Below, in pieces: positions 22,353-33,360 of a DNA stretch of 64,000 bases. The position numbers and the translations under genes are program-made. Each line of letters opens with the position of its first letter. Within the stretch, counting starts at the first letter, position 1. Below the pieces are notes generated by a model that was not told where the DNA came from, did no database searches, and saw nothing but the letters and a program-made list of their open reading frames with translations. Origin of the DNA: Durusdinium trenchii (taxonomy: Eukaryota > Sar > Dinophyceae > Suessiales > Symbiodiniaceae); NCBI GenBank assembly GCA_963970005.1, contig CAXAMN010027472.1, positions 1,131,695 through 1,195,694 on the forward strand. Direction: 5' to 3'.

Positions 22353-24032
22353 CGGCAGTCCGTCCTGGCAGTCCCAGTACGTCGTCGTGTATGGGAGTAG
22401 CTTCTTGTTCCCGTTCGTCTCGTATAGATCGACACATGAAAACACCCCGTTCTTCTCCGAGGGTGCGAGCTGAGACTCCAGGTTTCGATGTGACAAAACA
22501 TCGGTACTCACTCGTGAGGAAACCGCCCAAGCTCCCCAAGGTAGGAAGCATCACTCGATACCCAGACGCGACAGTCGTAGATAGGATGGGCATATGACCC
22601 GTTTGGCCTCCAGTCGTACCTTCGTTTCGAAGCTGGGACTGGGGTGGGTGCCAGGAGGGTCTAGCCATACCTTCTGAGGAGGTATGACTGGAGGTGTAGG
22701 GTTAATCTTAACCTATACATTGACCCCTGAAACCACAGCAATGCAGGCAAATATGCCAGTTGGATGGAGTGGTTGGGAAACGAAGAAACCTCTTGAAGGT
22801 CCGGCACTGTGACTTTGCAGCATCACCACCCACGAACCGGAATTTTTGTTCATCCTTCGCCTTGAAGTGGATCAGCTGAAACATGCTTGTTCATTTTTTA
22901 CAGACACCCCACTCAAGACGATCCCAGACCGAACGTGCCTAACAAAAACATGAGAGTCAGAGTGGTTGATTTCAAGGATCCGAGGGCGTTTTCCAGTCCA
23001 GGGGCGTTTCTGGCGAACAGGTGGAATTCCTCGGTTTCAAAGCCCTTTCTTTTCCCAGACATGGCTATAGACGCCTCTTCTTGGGTGCGAACTCGCGCCG
23101 GCTCCGGCCTCCTCCGCGGTGGAAGACCTCATTGCGGACATTCCATTCACTTCACCCATGATCCCCACGTCGCCAGGATGGTCGAAATGATGCTGGTCAT
23201 GTCCTTCGAACGAGCCATGCAGGCTGATCACGGACCATCGGGGTCGCCATCGCGGTCTCTCATAGAAGAAACAACACAGAAAAACATGCTCTTGACTGTC
23301 CTTCAACCCAGGAACATTTTTGGACTCCAGTTTGCATTCCTAGGACATTTATTGTGGCACCCATGATGGTCCTAGTCCACCAGGCAAACAAAATATTCAG
23401 AATCTCGTGTTTCATGACTATAGACTATAGGATCTGGCACAGGATTTTGATGAACATCACAACATCGCATTCCCCAGAGACTCCGGTCAGGATCACCGGG
23501 ACGCCCGGTCACAACCGAAGTGCACCGCCAGCTGCGCACACGTGCGCACACGTGCACCAGCGGACACCGGTCAAAGCCTGGCCAGAAGGGTTTCAGACAT
23601 GCTGGGACCCTTGAAGTCTGGACAGAAGCCTATAGCATTGGCAGGTCTGCAAGCGTCCTCGCCACCGGAAGCGCCGTCCTGCGCCCGTCCTTCCATCCGT
23701 CCCAACACCAGGAATGACTCAGGTCCGTCCACACGAGTCATTCGGGTCATGTCAGGTCCGCCGAAGTGTGCTCAATGCCAACTTCTACGAGAATGGCCAC
23801 CGGCTCCACGCCCTCACGCGCGGGCCCCGACGCCCTCGGTCCTCGGCGCGGAACCGCGACGAACGCCGACCGAACGCCCCTAAACGACGACTCCTCGTGA
23901 GTCGGACGTGACTCCTCGTTGCGGCGACCTCGTCGGAAGCGGAGCGCGCCTGTCGGTGCTTTCTCGGCGCACGGAATTCATCTCCAAAGCCTACCCCATA
24001 CACGACTACGTACTGGGACTGCCGGACTGCTG
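22353..24032. other. Gene-free spacer
   Basis: No supported gene. The frame at 22887-23366 (plus, about 160 codons) has no motif. CGCACACGTG is duplicated in tandem near 23535. The 23700-23960 stretch is GC-rich and open in several frames. Confidence 0.5.
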
Positions 24033-24104
24033 CCCCAGACAGACCCCCCAAACCACCACCCCAACTGATCGGCATATATGGCATACTACATTTGAGTGTC
24101 TGGG
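24033..24104. repeat. MITE-like palindromic repeat, CCCAGACACTCCATG family, inverted
   Basis: Inverted relative to 22289: CCCCAGACAGACCCCC, CCAAACCACCACCCCAACTG, GGCATATATGGCAT and a right end GAGTGTCTGGG. Confidence 0.65.
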
Positions 24105-24670
24105 TACCTGCAGTCGACCCCAGATGGGTACGGCCCCGCCGCCATATTCTTTTGTGTTCGGGTTGTGACAGGGTTGTGTTCGTGTTATGGTACCAACCCT
24201 CCAAGGTACGAATTCGGTCCGTTGGGTTGGGAATCCCCCAATGGGAGTGCTTGAACCATCTTGAAGCCATGTCCCATATATCCTACCGCAGAAAAGTGGA
24301 TCACTTGCCAAACCTTCCAGGTACAGTTCTCATCGCAATCCTTGTGCGTTTTCATGTTTACTGTCCACATGTTTGTCGTCCACTTTGTCATTTCCCAGAC
24401 CAAATAGATACCTACACGGATGGGCCATGTTCATGGGGTATATTTATATGTACTATTCCAGTTGTTTTCATGAAATAGGATAACTTCAGCATACTTCAGC
24501 TGAAATAGGTGTGCAGATCACTTCTGAGGAACTGCCCTTCAGATCATCCTTTCCGCAGATGTGTTCACCTGGGCCTCTCTTCAAGCCCGCCCTTCAGATC
24601 GGATCCATGGATTCACCCTCTAAGGTGCGGTGATGTTTTCACTTTTATACCAGTAGATCTTGGGTCTGTA

Positions 24671-24760
24671 CGAACTGACCTGTAACAGTCAGTGAACAAT
24701 TACTTTTGAAAAAGGCCTGCAACTGAACCATCATCATCATCCACTGGGCCCAGGATGACA
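24671..24760. repeat. Dispersed AACAGTCGGTAAACAA family copy
   Basis: ACCTGTAACAGTCAGTGAAC, then AAAAAGGCCTGCAACTGAAC, then CATCATCCACTGGGCCCAGG. The middle block GGCCTGCAACTGAA is shared with the copy at 62196. Confidence 0.75.
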
Positions 24761-24861
24761 TGAATAGACCCAACCTAGATCCTCCAAGCTGCCCAGTGGT
24801 CGACACCAAATGAAGGGCGCCAAGTTTTATAGATCACAACGCTGACAAACCCTAGGGCTCC

Positions 24862-25275
24862 AGTCGTACCTCCTCAGAAGGTATGACTGGACCTTCTAAA
24901 CTAACCCACCCCAGTCCCACTGGAGCCCGTACGGGAAATGAATTGAAGGGCGCACCTGGTCCAGGAAGATCCAGGTCTCGGCGCCGTCCTCGCCGTCTGG
25001 AGAGAGGATCCGCGGCCGAGGTCCATCGGCTTCCCCAAAGTGCTGAGCCCGGATCCGGCACCTGGGCTGAGTGAAAAGCGGAGGGAACCGGATGGAACCG
25101 GTTCATCATGGGCTTTTGGTTGAAAGATTCCAGGGGCCCCTTCCAGACATTCCAGTGGTAGAAGTCAGTTTCCAAGGAGCATTCACCTTCAAGTACCTTC
25201 GTTTCGAAGGTGAGACTGGGGTGGGTGCCAGGAGGGTACGGTCATACCTTTTGAGGAGGTGCGACTGGAACCATT
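24862..25275. repeat. Two TACCTTCTGAGAAGGTA-type palindromic repeats
   Basis: CAGTCGTACCTCCTCAGAAGG with ACTGG lies at about 24862-24892, and ATACCTTTTGAGGAGGTGCG with ACTGG at about 25245-25271. Both have CAGT/ACTGG and CCCTAGGG-type flanks typical of the family. The sequence between them has no supported gene. Confidence 0.6.
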
Positions 25276-25466
25276 TGGAACCCTAGGGACCCTGTGGCAC
25301 AAACCACGTGGAATTTGTGGACCACTGGAGCCCAGGGTGTGATGTTCTCATCTGACCGAAGCTAAGATCTTGTTTGGGGCTGGGGGGTGTTCTTCCACAC
25401 CTAGTGCTCCAAGAGATTCCGAAATCCTAGTAACTATAATGTATACATATTATTATATGTACACAG

Positions 25467-25518
25467 TATATAAAACGTTTTCGCCCTAACCGGGCCACAA
25501 AAACAAACCGGGCCAACT
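25467..25518 (+). repeat. Left terminal inverted repeat (candidate) of a 16-kb element
   Basis: This 52-bp segment aligns without gaps to the reverse complement of 41550-41601 at 36 of 52 positions, and 12 of the 16 differences are transitions. Both copies begin TATATAAAAC and carry two decamers of the form AAYCRGGCCA exactly 18 bp apart (GGCCA at 25493 and 25511). Spaced sub-terminal motifs of this kind are typical transposase-binding sites. The flanking AT-rich sequence may extend the repeat outwards but does not align cleanly. Confidence 0.6.
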
Positions 25519-25667
25519 CTCGACAGAGCTTTTTTGTCTGCAGCTGCAGCAGTATAGTGGCTCCATCATCACCTGCAAGCAGGGATGAAAAGGCAGCAAT
25601 GGCAATGGATCTGCTTAAGATTTCGGAACCAGCTAGATCCTGAGGACCTTGCAGTAGAATTTAAACC

Positions 25668-26117
25668 TTGAAAGTCTTGGTCCCTAGACTTGCCCAGGAT
25701 AGACCTTTTGAGAGCCCGCCTGCACCCCAGAAACACGACTTGTCTTCACAATTCACCAAAATCGGAACTTCAGGTGAAGCTGAGCTCGCTTCAATCACTG
25801 AAGCAAGCGACAGCCTGAAATTCCTAGAGAGCCAAGTGAAGATAGCCCTTGGAAAGTTGACAAGAGATGAGGCACTAACTTGTTTCGTGTGTGTGTGTGA
25901 GTTGGCTTCCGAGTCGGGAGCAAACACGCAGGAAAAAGAGCTCGATGGATGGGTCCTCGAAAGCTTGGCTCTTGGAAAGCTAGTTCAACCAGTACCTTCG
26001 GAGGAAGAGCAACAATACCAAATCTACGAACCTGTGATGGAAGAAGAAGACAAAGAAAATCTAAACCCTGCGCCACCTACCAAAAAGTTGCGCCGAATGG
26101 ATGCAACCTATTTCTGA
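25668..26117 (+). CDS. Coding-like segment, possible early exon, unrecognised
   Basis: An open stretch of about 149 codons without an ATG at its head, so it would be an internal or terminal exon. It ends with a TGA at 26115. The translation is Glu/Lys-rich and soluble-looking, with an acidic run (EEEDKENLNPAPPTKK) near its C-terminus. The PPTKK(L/R)RR motif resembles PPPTKKRR at the start of the DUF7869-type gene at 29663, which hints at a nuclear localisation signal used in both. A Cys-rich SSR-like GTGTGTGTG lies inside. It might belong to the upstream part of the methyltransferase gene or be a separate small gene. I do not recognise it. Confidence 0.35.
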   Translation: MKVLVPRLAQDRPFESPPAPQKHDLSSQFTKIGTSGEAELASITEASDSLKFLESQVKIALGKLTRDEALTCFVCVCELASESGANTQEKELDGWVLESLALGKLVQPVPSEEEQQYQIYEPVMEEEDKENLNPAPPTKKLRRMDATYF

Positions 26118-26408
26118 GATACTGCTGTTTTTAATTCAAGGAAACACTAGCCGATTCACGCAGAGCCGCTTGTGGCTGGCTGCTTTATTGTGCGTGCAAA
26201 GCTCGTGTACAATTCACTTCGCAACTTGCATTGCCCGACTTCGGAGGAAAGCTCTTTTGAGGGTTCTCATGATTTCACATGCTTAAGGGAAATCCAAACC
26301 AACGGACCATTAGCGAGTGATCTGATAAATCCCGTTTTTTTCTTGGGAACAGGTTTTTGGCTGCAGGCCGTGATTAGGTAGGGCCAGGAACATCCTGGTT
26401 GGATGTCT

Positions 26409-26825
26409 CTACTGCCCGCAATTTCCTCCCTCAGCGACACCAGTGAGCTCGAGCCTCAGGGTGCGCCCAACTTTCTCCAATCGCTTGGCCTTGGAAGCAG
26501 TGCGCAGGTCGGAGGAGTCAATGGCACCCACGCGAAGAAGACCGGCCAGTATCTCAAATGGCCCTTCACACCAAATGTCATCTTTGATTTCCAACAAACT
26601 TAGGTGGTTGCAAGCGGCCCCAAGACTGTTAGGAAGACTATCCAGAAGGGTTCTGAGGATGTGAATTGTGTGCAACAAAATGGGTCCTTGAATTGATTTC
26701 AAGATTCTACACATTTGGTGCAGGAAAAGCTTCCTTTGTTTGGAAGTATCCTTGGGGAGAGCAAGAAGAAGAACACCTTTGACATGGCAGCACTGAAGGT
26801 TTGCCGTGTTTGGTTGGGTCTTCAT
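26409..26825 (-). CDS. Possible minus-strand coding segment, unrecognised
   Basis: An ATG-initiated minus-strand frame of 138 codons. The translation is Leu-rich, with regularly spaced hydrophobic residues (HILRTLLDSLPNSLGAACN) like an alpha-helical or leucine-rich repeat protein. The plus strand over the same interval is also partly open, and everything else nearby is plus-strand, so it may be a shadow. No family recognised. Confidence 0.2.
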   Translation of the reverse strand: MKTQPNTANLQCCHVKGVLLLALPKDTSKQRKLFLHQMCRILKSIQGPILLHTIHILRTLLDSLPNSLGAACNHLSLLEIKDDIWCEGPFEILAGLLRVGAIDSSDLRTASKAKRLEKVGRTLRLELTGVAEGGNCGQ

Positions 26826-26930
26826 TTTTCGGGCAAGACGGGTGGTAGGTCAAGCTCCCAGTGGCCCAGAAGCTGTCTATCATGGTGGCTGGAGCCATAG
26901 CTTGCCGGCAAACTCATTGTCCTTGAATGG

Positions 26931-27372
26931 TTGCGCATCTCTAAGGTTTCGGAGAACACCTCGAAGTCGAAAACCCTGAGAAAAAACAAATCGGTGCTCT
27001 TCAAAGGCAAGAAGGTGGTGAGGGCTTGGCCAGCTCTCCGTCAGGTGCTAAGAGGTGCTAATTGTCTGGCTGCAGTGTGGCCAAGGCTGTTTTGGCGCAT
27101 GTTTGCGCGCGACATCAAATGGAGTCACAGAACGCGGCATCAACGCCGCGCCCTTGATGAATCACGATACTTTGAGTGAAACTCCCCATGCCAACACCTG
27201 AGGACTTGGCCAATGTCATCAGGTTCTCCAGTGACTACCGTGATGCCTTAGGATCGAAGGCACCAGGAACCTTCCTCGCAGCTGAAGTCTGTGAATACTT
27301 CTCTGGTTCGAAGCTCATTTTTCACCGGTTATCAAAATTCACGAAGCGTATTCCTGACGTTCAGGTCTCCCT
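26931..27372 (+). CDS. Probable 5' exons of the methyltransferase gene
   Basis: Two coding-like stretches lie just upstream of the methyltransferase catalytic exons: about 26931-27179 (basic, with aromatic residues, ending ALDESRYFE before a TGA) and about 27188-27369 (begins MPTPEDLANVIRFSSDYRD and ends FTKRIPDVQ). A GTCTCC donor-like site follows the second. They are in different frames, so an intron would have to join them to each other and to the motif I exon. No domain recognised. They may form the N-terminal region of the enzyme or a separate small gene. Confidence 0.35.
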
Positions 27373-27375
27373 GTT

Positions 27376-29349
27376 GGGTGGACATCGACACGCCCCAATT
27401 CGGTCAACGTAGCACACTTTCGTGCTGCCTTCCCCCATGTCCAGTCTCACGCTCGGGGTCCCAAGTCAATCTCTGCTGGGCCTCGACTAGGGTGTCCGCT
27501 TTCCTTCAAGGTCAACAAGTGGCCAATGGTGAGTCTTTTCACCGGAATCGGAGGCTTGGAGCTAGGATTGTCGGAGCCAGGGCCTCGTCTCTGATGCTGC
27601 AACGTTGCTCAATATTTGTGTTTTTGGCCTTTGTGTGGAACTCCCTCAGGATCATGTATCCAACCTTGATGGCCATCACCTCAAAACTGTGTTATATTAA
27701 TTCGCAGTTGTTTTTTCTATCTTTACCTTTGAGTCCTCCCAGGTTGAGAACAACCAGCACTGTCGGTCAGTTCTTGCTGCCCGCATGAACGACCAGCTTC
27801 TCCCGACATGTGAAATCCATAATGATGTGGAGACCTTGACAGGCCACCAGGCCACAAGATCTGGAGCTCGAGGCATTGGTGGTGGATTCCCGTGCCAGGC
27901 CCATGTGGACATGTTTGCCTGCAAGGAACTTCGGCTTCAGAACCTTTCGTTTTATTGCGACGGAGCCTGCACCATGCTACACCCTTTGAAAGATCACTAT
28001 ATAGGGCCAGGCTAAATTTTTTGTTAGGTCATTCCTCTTTCATGCAACTGTCGCAAGAAAAACAATGACGGAGTCTTGTTCAGTGTGCTTGACAAAGGCA
28101 TTATTGTTTAAGGGTTTGTTTCCCCATGGTGGCTTCCTCCTTGAGATGGCTTTGACAAATTTCATGACCAAAAGCAAAAGGGAGTTTCATGGGTGGTCAT
28201 GTTGCCAGTCCCCGGAACCAAGAAACAAATCACATGCCGTGTGAGTTATCAACTTATCAGGCCCATTCAGGCCCTGTATTTGGGGTTTTGATGAAAGACT
28301 CAATGGAAACAACATGACGGAAATAGATGACAATGAACACGACTGTTTTTGTCATTTTGCCACCCTTTTTGCCATTTTGACAAGTTGCGTCCAACTTGCG
28401 CCAGGGAGTCTCCGGCGCAGGCAGCGGCCTGGGCCTGGACGACCCACGGAGTTCTTTGATCGTCCATGTCTTTAGGGTGCTGAAGGAGATGGGTCAGCGA
28501 GGGTGGATTCCTCAACTCATGTCCTCCCTTGAATTTAACTGTTTGATGATGCTATGTGAGGTTGTTCGCTTTTCTGGAGAACGTGAAAGCATTGCTGGCG
28601 AATGACCAGCGCAAATTGTTCTGGTACATCATCCAGGATGGGGGTAGTCAATGGTAGTCACGAGGTGCAGGATATCTGAGGGCCCAAGCCATCAACTACT
28701 TCTTCAAAGTTACTTTGCAATACTACAACTGGATGAAACTGATCATAGTGGTGTTTGCTGCTAATATGAGGATCGATTGTAAAACAAATTCTTTTTGAAG
28801 CTATACTTCGCAACGGACACTTTGGACACGTATTCAGGAGTTCCAGTCCCTTGGGTTTGAAGTGCGCTGGGCTACGCTGCAGTTGCGGCATGTCGGCTTG
28901 GCGGTGGGCCTGGCACAGCTTGGATCGGACCCCGTGGTTTTGATGGGTTAAGACTCAAGACTTTCAAGCTTCGAAAGTGGCAAGGAATATTTGGGCCTTC
29001 TTGATTCATTTACACTGTGACCTGTGAAAACGATTGGTTTTGCAAGGCGGGTCGCGATCGCATCTTTGTCTTCGCCCATCAGCCCGGCTTCAAATTGTTC
29101 AAGGTGGCTAGATGCCTCTTTCTTTGATCAAACCAAGTTGGGTTCCTGTGGATGGTTCAGGCTTTGGAGCTTCGTCCACTTTCAAGCCTGTTGCCTTCTG
29201 AGTTCAATCCCTTGAACAAGCAACCTCTGGCACGCTGGTTGTTGGATGAACCTGACGATGAATGGAATGATCGAACTCATGCCTGCGGTAATGTAGTGGT
29301 ACCTTGTCAGGCGGCTGCCGCTTTGCAATTGGTAGCCCGAATGCCGTAA
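27376..29349 (+). CDS. C5-cytosine DNA methyltransferase, compact, multi-exon
   Basis: The enzyme would transfer methyl groups from S-adenosylmethionine to cytosine in DNA. Exon 1 (to about 27590) carries motif I, SLFTGIGGLELGL. Exon 2 (about 27743-27898) ends in motif IV, GGGFPCQ, with the catalytic Cys codon at 27893. Exon 3 (28405-28496) continues GVSGAGSGLGLDDPRSSL. Exon 4 (28561-28636) has motif VI, FLENV. Exon 5 (28838-28903) reads LGFEVRWATL. Exon 6 (29047-29103) has the R-x-R motif VIII, GRDRIFVFA. Exon 7 (29161-29349) has motif X, GNVVVP, and the TAA stop. Exons 2-7 join in frame. The intron after exon 2 is GC-AG, the one after exon 3 appears GC-AG (64 bp), the one after exon 4 appears GA-AG, and the last two are GT-AG. 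The target-recognition segment between motifs VIII and X is short (about 50 residues), so the enzyme is compact. The 5' start and the exon 1 donor are unresolved. It lies inside the candidate 16-kb transposon, directly upstream of the DUF7869-type gene. Confidence 0.85.
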
Positions 29350-29662
29350 GCAAAACATAGCATGACAACTAGGTAGAAACCGGTGTTGTTTTCATGCATT
29401 GTACCTCCCATGCAAGAAGCACATCGGTGACATGCACGGCCTAATTTGAAGTCTTAGATCTAATTCGGCGAACCGGACATCCAGTGGTTTGGCTGCTGTT
29501 TAGCGAGGCCCGGGTGCCCAGATTCAGACACTTGGGGGGTAGATGCTGACACTTGTGGTCAGCTGTCAGCTCGCTGATTCCAAAAACAGTAACACATTGC
29601 ACGAACCAAAATGTCGTCAGCCACACGCCAACCTCGTGACTTTTTATCTCAAGCTGTCCCAC

Positions 29663-32600
29663 ATGTCTCACCCCTTGCCTCCAATTACAGCGCTGACCTC
29701 CTCCGAAGAGGAAGCTGTCAAGCCACCACCTACCAAGAAGAGGCGATCGGACAGCTCTGGGCGCTCAACTGCATTCCCAAACCCACATGGTTCTGATGTT
29801 CGGAAGCTTTTGAACCAGGTATGCCAATGTTCAAAAAAGAGAAAGAAAGCAAAGGAAGCGTGCTTCCTCAAGTTCAAGGATCAACTGGAAGATCTTGAGA
29901 ACATGAGACACCTTTTCCGCAGCCTTCACAAACTTGATCAAGACCAGCTTGCATCCTGGTTTCTATATATACCTAGCCCAACTGTTTCTTATGGCTATGT
30001 TTTTAGGAAGTCTGGTGGATGGGCTCATCGAAATCGTTTTATGCTTCCCTGAACATTCACCCACCGCTGGCTTTCTCAGGTATTTGAGCGCCTCAAATAC
30101 ACAGAGACTGATCGCAGCTCCGCTTCTTCGAATCCTCGGCGCCGGAAGCATGTCCTTTTCGGGAAGCGAATCTGTGGGAACGCTTGGAGAAGGATCTATG
30201 GCCTTGGAACCATGGACTAAATTCGCATCGGAAAGAACGTTGGGTTATGTTGGGTTCTAGTGAGAACTTGTTATTTTCCAAATTCTAAGGCACCTAGCTT
30301 GGAACTTGCGATCCCGCACCCACAACTGACTCAGGAAACTTTCGTTACCGTCGGATTAGGGAGGCTGTGGAAAATGGCAGCGCTTCGGCGCCGGTTGACC
30401 TGCGTTACATCAAGCGAAATTTGAACAAAGAGCCTGAAAGCCACGCGGAGTGTGTCACCTTCTTAGAAGGGATCTACAACAGTGTGGCTGAAACTTTGCC
30501 AGAACAGCGTGATCTCGGCCCTGACCCGGGCACCAGTTTGGGACCTCCAAAGGATGATGAAGGCTATGAGGAGGACCCCTCCTTTATGAAAGCCTTGTTG
30601 CCGCCGGCTGCAGCTTTGGCTTCTGCAAAGCCAGTGAAGAGGAAGGGCCCAAGGCGATTCAAAAAGGGACTCAAAGTCAACCATGACCATCAGAAAGAAG
30701 AGCGCTTCTTGCCTCCAGGGCGAATGAAGGATTACCATCAAATGATGTTGGTGCAATATCCAGAGGAATACGCAAAGAAGCCATCGTTTGCCACTTTCTA
30801 CCGAGTACCTTGCCTCTAGACAGCTGACCGTTTTCATTTGTATGTCCTTTGTGGCTCTTGTTTCTCCATCTTGCTGATGACAATGGCCTCCCATTATTGC
30901 AGGCTTGGGTGACTGAATATCCATTCATGCGTTTTCGCACAAAGCGGCAGCATTTGGAGTGCTCCACATGCCAAAGGCATCGCATTCTACTGCGAAGCTT
31001 CGCTCAGAACCTTTTCGCACGCCGTGAACAGAGTGCCCACTTTGATGCGCACTTACGCGCCCAGTACCGCGACCGCGCATCGTACTGGGCGATACGCTCC
31101 AGTGGCCGTCTACACACACCAAATTTGGTGTGTATAATCGATGGCATGGATCAAGCCAAATTCGGATATCCTCGGTCCCCTGTCATGGGAGGCAAGCAGT
31201 GGGCCAATTTCTCTAGGCCTCGGGCACATATCTGCGCAGTGAAGATTCACGGCTATGGAGTATTTTTCTCAATCTCAAGAGGTGACGCTGCCAAAGATTC
31301 CAATCACACGTGTGAACTATTGGCTCGGGTGATCACGCTTGTCCAGCAGCGCTTCAACCTTGACCTGGCCAGAACACACCTGCACATACAATCGGACAAT
31401 TGTGTTCGAGAGACAAAGAACAACACGGTGGCAAGATTCCTATCATCGCAAACCGCGCGAGGACAATGTGTTCGATCACACCCACCAGCGAGTTGTTGTT
31501 TTGATCTCTAAATCCCAACTGTTGAATGATATGTCGCTGAATAGAAAGAACCAACCAACTAATAGTATACAACAAAATAGGCCCATATTTCTGAGGCTAT
31601 AAAGGAACAACTAAAGGAACACTGTCCCTCAAGGAGTTTTTGCCTCGTGTGTATTGGCCTGTCTAAGGACAGGCCATTCACACGAGGATATTGACCAATG
31701 CTTCGGGCGGTTGGCTTCATGGATGCACAAAAGACCATTTGCCTTACGGCCTCAGGACTTTGTTCCCCTGATCAATGACTTCTTGCAGGAAAGTTCCTTT
31801 CCATTTGAGCCCTATCGGCTGGCTTTTGAGTTGAATCGAGTCCGTGATTGGACTCTGGGGCTAAACTTGGTAACTTTTTTCTTGGTGTACCGCCAAATGG
31901 TTTGTAGCACGTCATGTTGACTATTCACTCTTCGGTCTCTATACAGTGTCTTTCTATTCTCATGTACTTTGTGAGGCGTGGCTTCCTGGCAGCGGCGGTC
32001 CCCGTCTTTGTGGGCGGCATCAGTGGACCCGGGGCTCCGCACTGGTTCGAATTCCAACGTCGTGAGAATTTGAGTGGCTTGCACCATTGGCCCTGCAGTA
32101 CATCTTATTATGTTGTTTCAAGACACGAAAATAGAATAGATAATGTCACCAACAGCCCCAAACAGGATTCCGTGAAAAGGACATTTGGCCCAACCAAGGT
32201 CAGGACTCGCTGGCTGGTGTGGACAACAGCTTCTGGTTTCGAGCGCCTGAGGACCCCAAGGATGTCATCATGATGACCTTTGGAGCATGACATAGTCTCC
32301 ACTTTCATGGGATGGGATGGCTAGAATTCGTTTGGCAGGGGTATGCAGGGGTGCTTTTCGATTTAGACCTTTGGGCATGCTCAGGACTAAGCAATACATG
32401 GCTGACTCAACCTACAATGGCAATTTTCTGCACTACCCTTTCCGTGTCGCTGAAGTTCTTTACAGCACCGGTGCACCTACAGGTTCATGATGTAGGTCTA
32501 ATTTGTTTTGACTTCCGCTGTGAGTCTTCATGAAATGTTTCCAATGTCTAAAGAACAAAAAACACTTCTTGCCAACCCTGGCAGTTGATAGCCCCAAGCG

Positions 32601-33360
32601 GCCGTTGGGTGTGCAATTCGTCGACATGGTGCAGAAGCATTTGCCGCTCCTTCGGATTCCAGAGTATGGTCTTCAGCTTGCAGCTGATCATTTGGAAGCG
32701 TGGATCCAGGGGAAACTCCCACACGACGACTTCGTGGACATATCACCGTTTCTAAGACTTACTGTATGAGTTCACCAAGGGTCTGTCTGTTTTTAAATCA
32801 TGGCCCGATTCATGCTTCTCTATCTCGACCAACCCGTCCCAGGTTCGAGAGACCCATAGCTGGCACCTCCACAAGCGCAGAGAGCCAATTTGCGCCCAAC
32901 GCCTTGGTTCAACGAGCGAATATCGTACAGTGTCTTGCTTCCTTTCAGCTTACTTGCCAATCTCTTTCGCTAGCTGCTGCACTCTAGAATCCTTAAATGA
33001 CAAGATACCACCAAAACCTTGACTGTGGGGTCTGGGGAAGGACTACGGCTGTACTAGAAAATAGTGTGTGTTGATTGTGTTTTGAACAGGGTTGCAAAAT
33101 GCCCAAGCAAAGCTTCGAGGCTAAGCCGTGGTCAAGCGGATCGGCAACACATTGTGCGATATTCTGAAGAAGCCAAAAAAATGATGGTGTACGACGTCGC
33201 GGCACAAGCTTGGGCATGGGGGCTTCCTTGGAGTGAGGCCTTACCGATTGCCCGAAGGGCAATTCAAGGTTCATCCCCGAAAGCGAAGGCTTGGCCTAAG
33301 GCCAAAGCAAAACCTAGAGCAAAGCCTAAAGCTAAAGCTAAAGCTTCAGTCCGGGCCTAA
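29663..33360 (+). CDS. DUF7869-type protein, candidate RNase H-like transposase
   Basis: A multi-exon gene. The likely start is ATG 29663 (MSHPLPP), followed by an acidic stretch and the NLS-like PPPTKKRR. The first exon has the Cys/basic element VCQCSKKRKKAKEACFLKF. Further exons include about 30080-30215, about 30326-30804 (ends FATFYR at a GT donor), 30903-31470, 31673-31870, 31976-32070, 32162-32275, 32377-32490, 32550-32760 and about 33100-33360 (TAA). The core has three conserved acidic motifs: IDGMDQAKFGYPRSP (about 31137), QSDNCVRETKNN (about 31391) and TGHSHEDIDQCFG (about 31670). It also has GGISGPGAPHWF (about 32010). In order and spacing these match the DUF7869 family as I recall it and resemble a D-D-D/E RNase H fold. 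The C-terminus is an Ala/Lys/Pro-rich tail, as in chromatin-binding proteins. Some exon joins (near 30215 and 32276) need non-canonical borders. A nonsense mutation at 30214 (TAA) is the alternative there and would make this a pseudogene. Confidence 0.65.

Noticed and set aside
22887-23366. About 160-codon plus-strand frame
   Set aside because: No motif and no exon partners; the sequence is similarly open on the minus strand.
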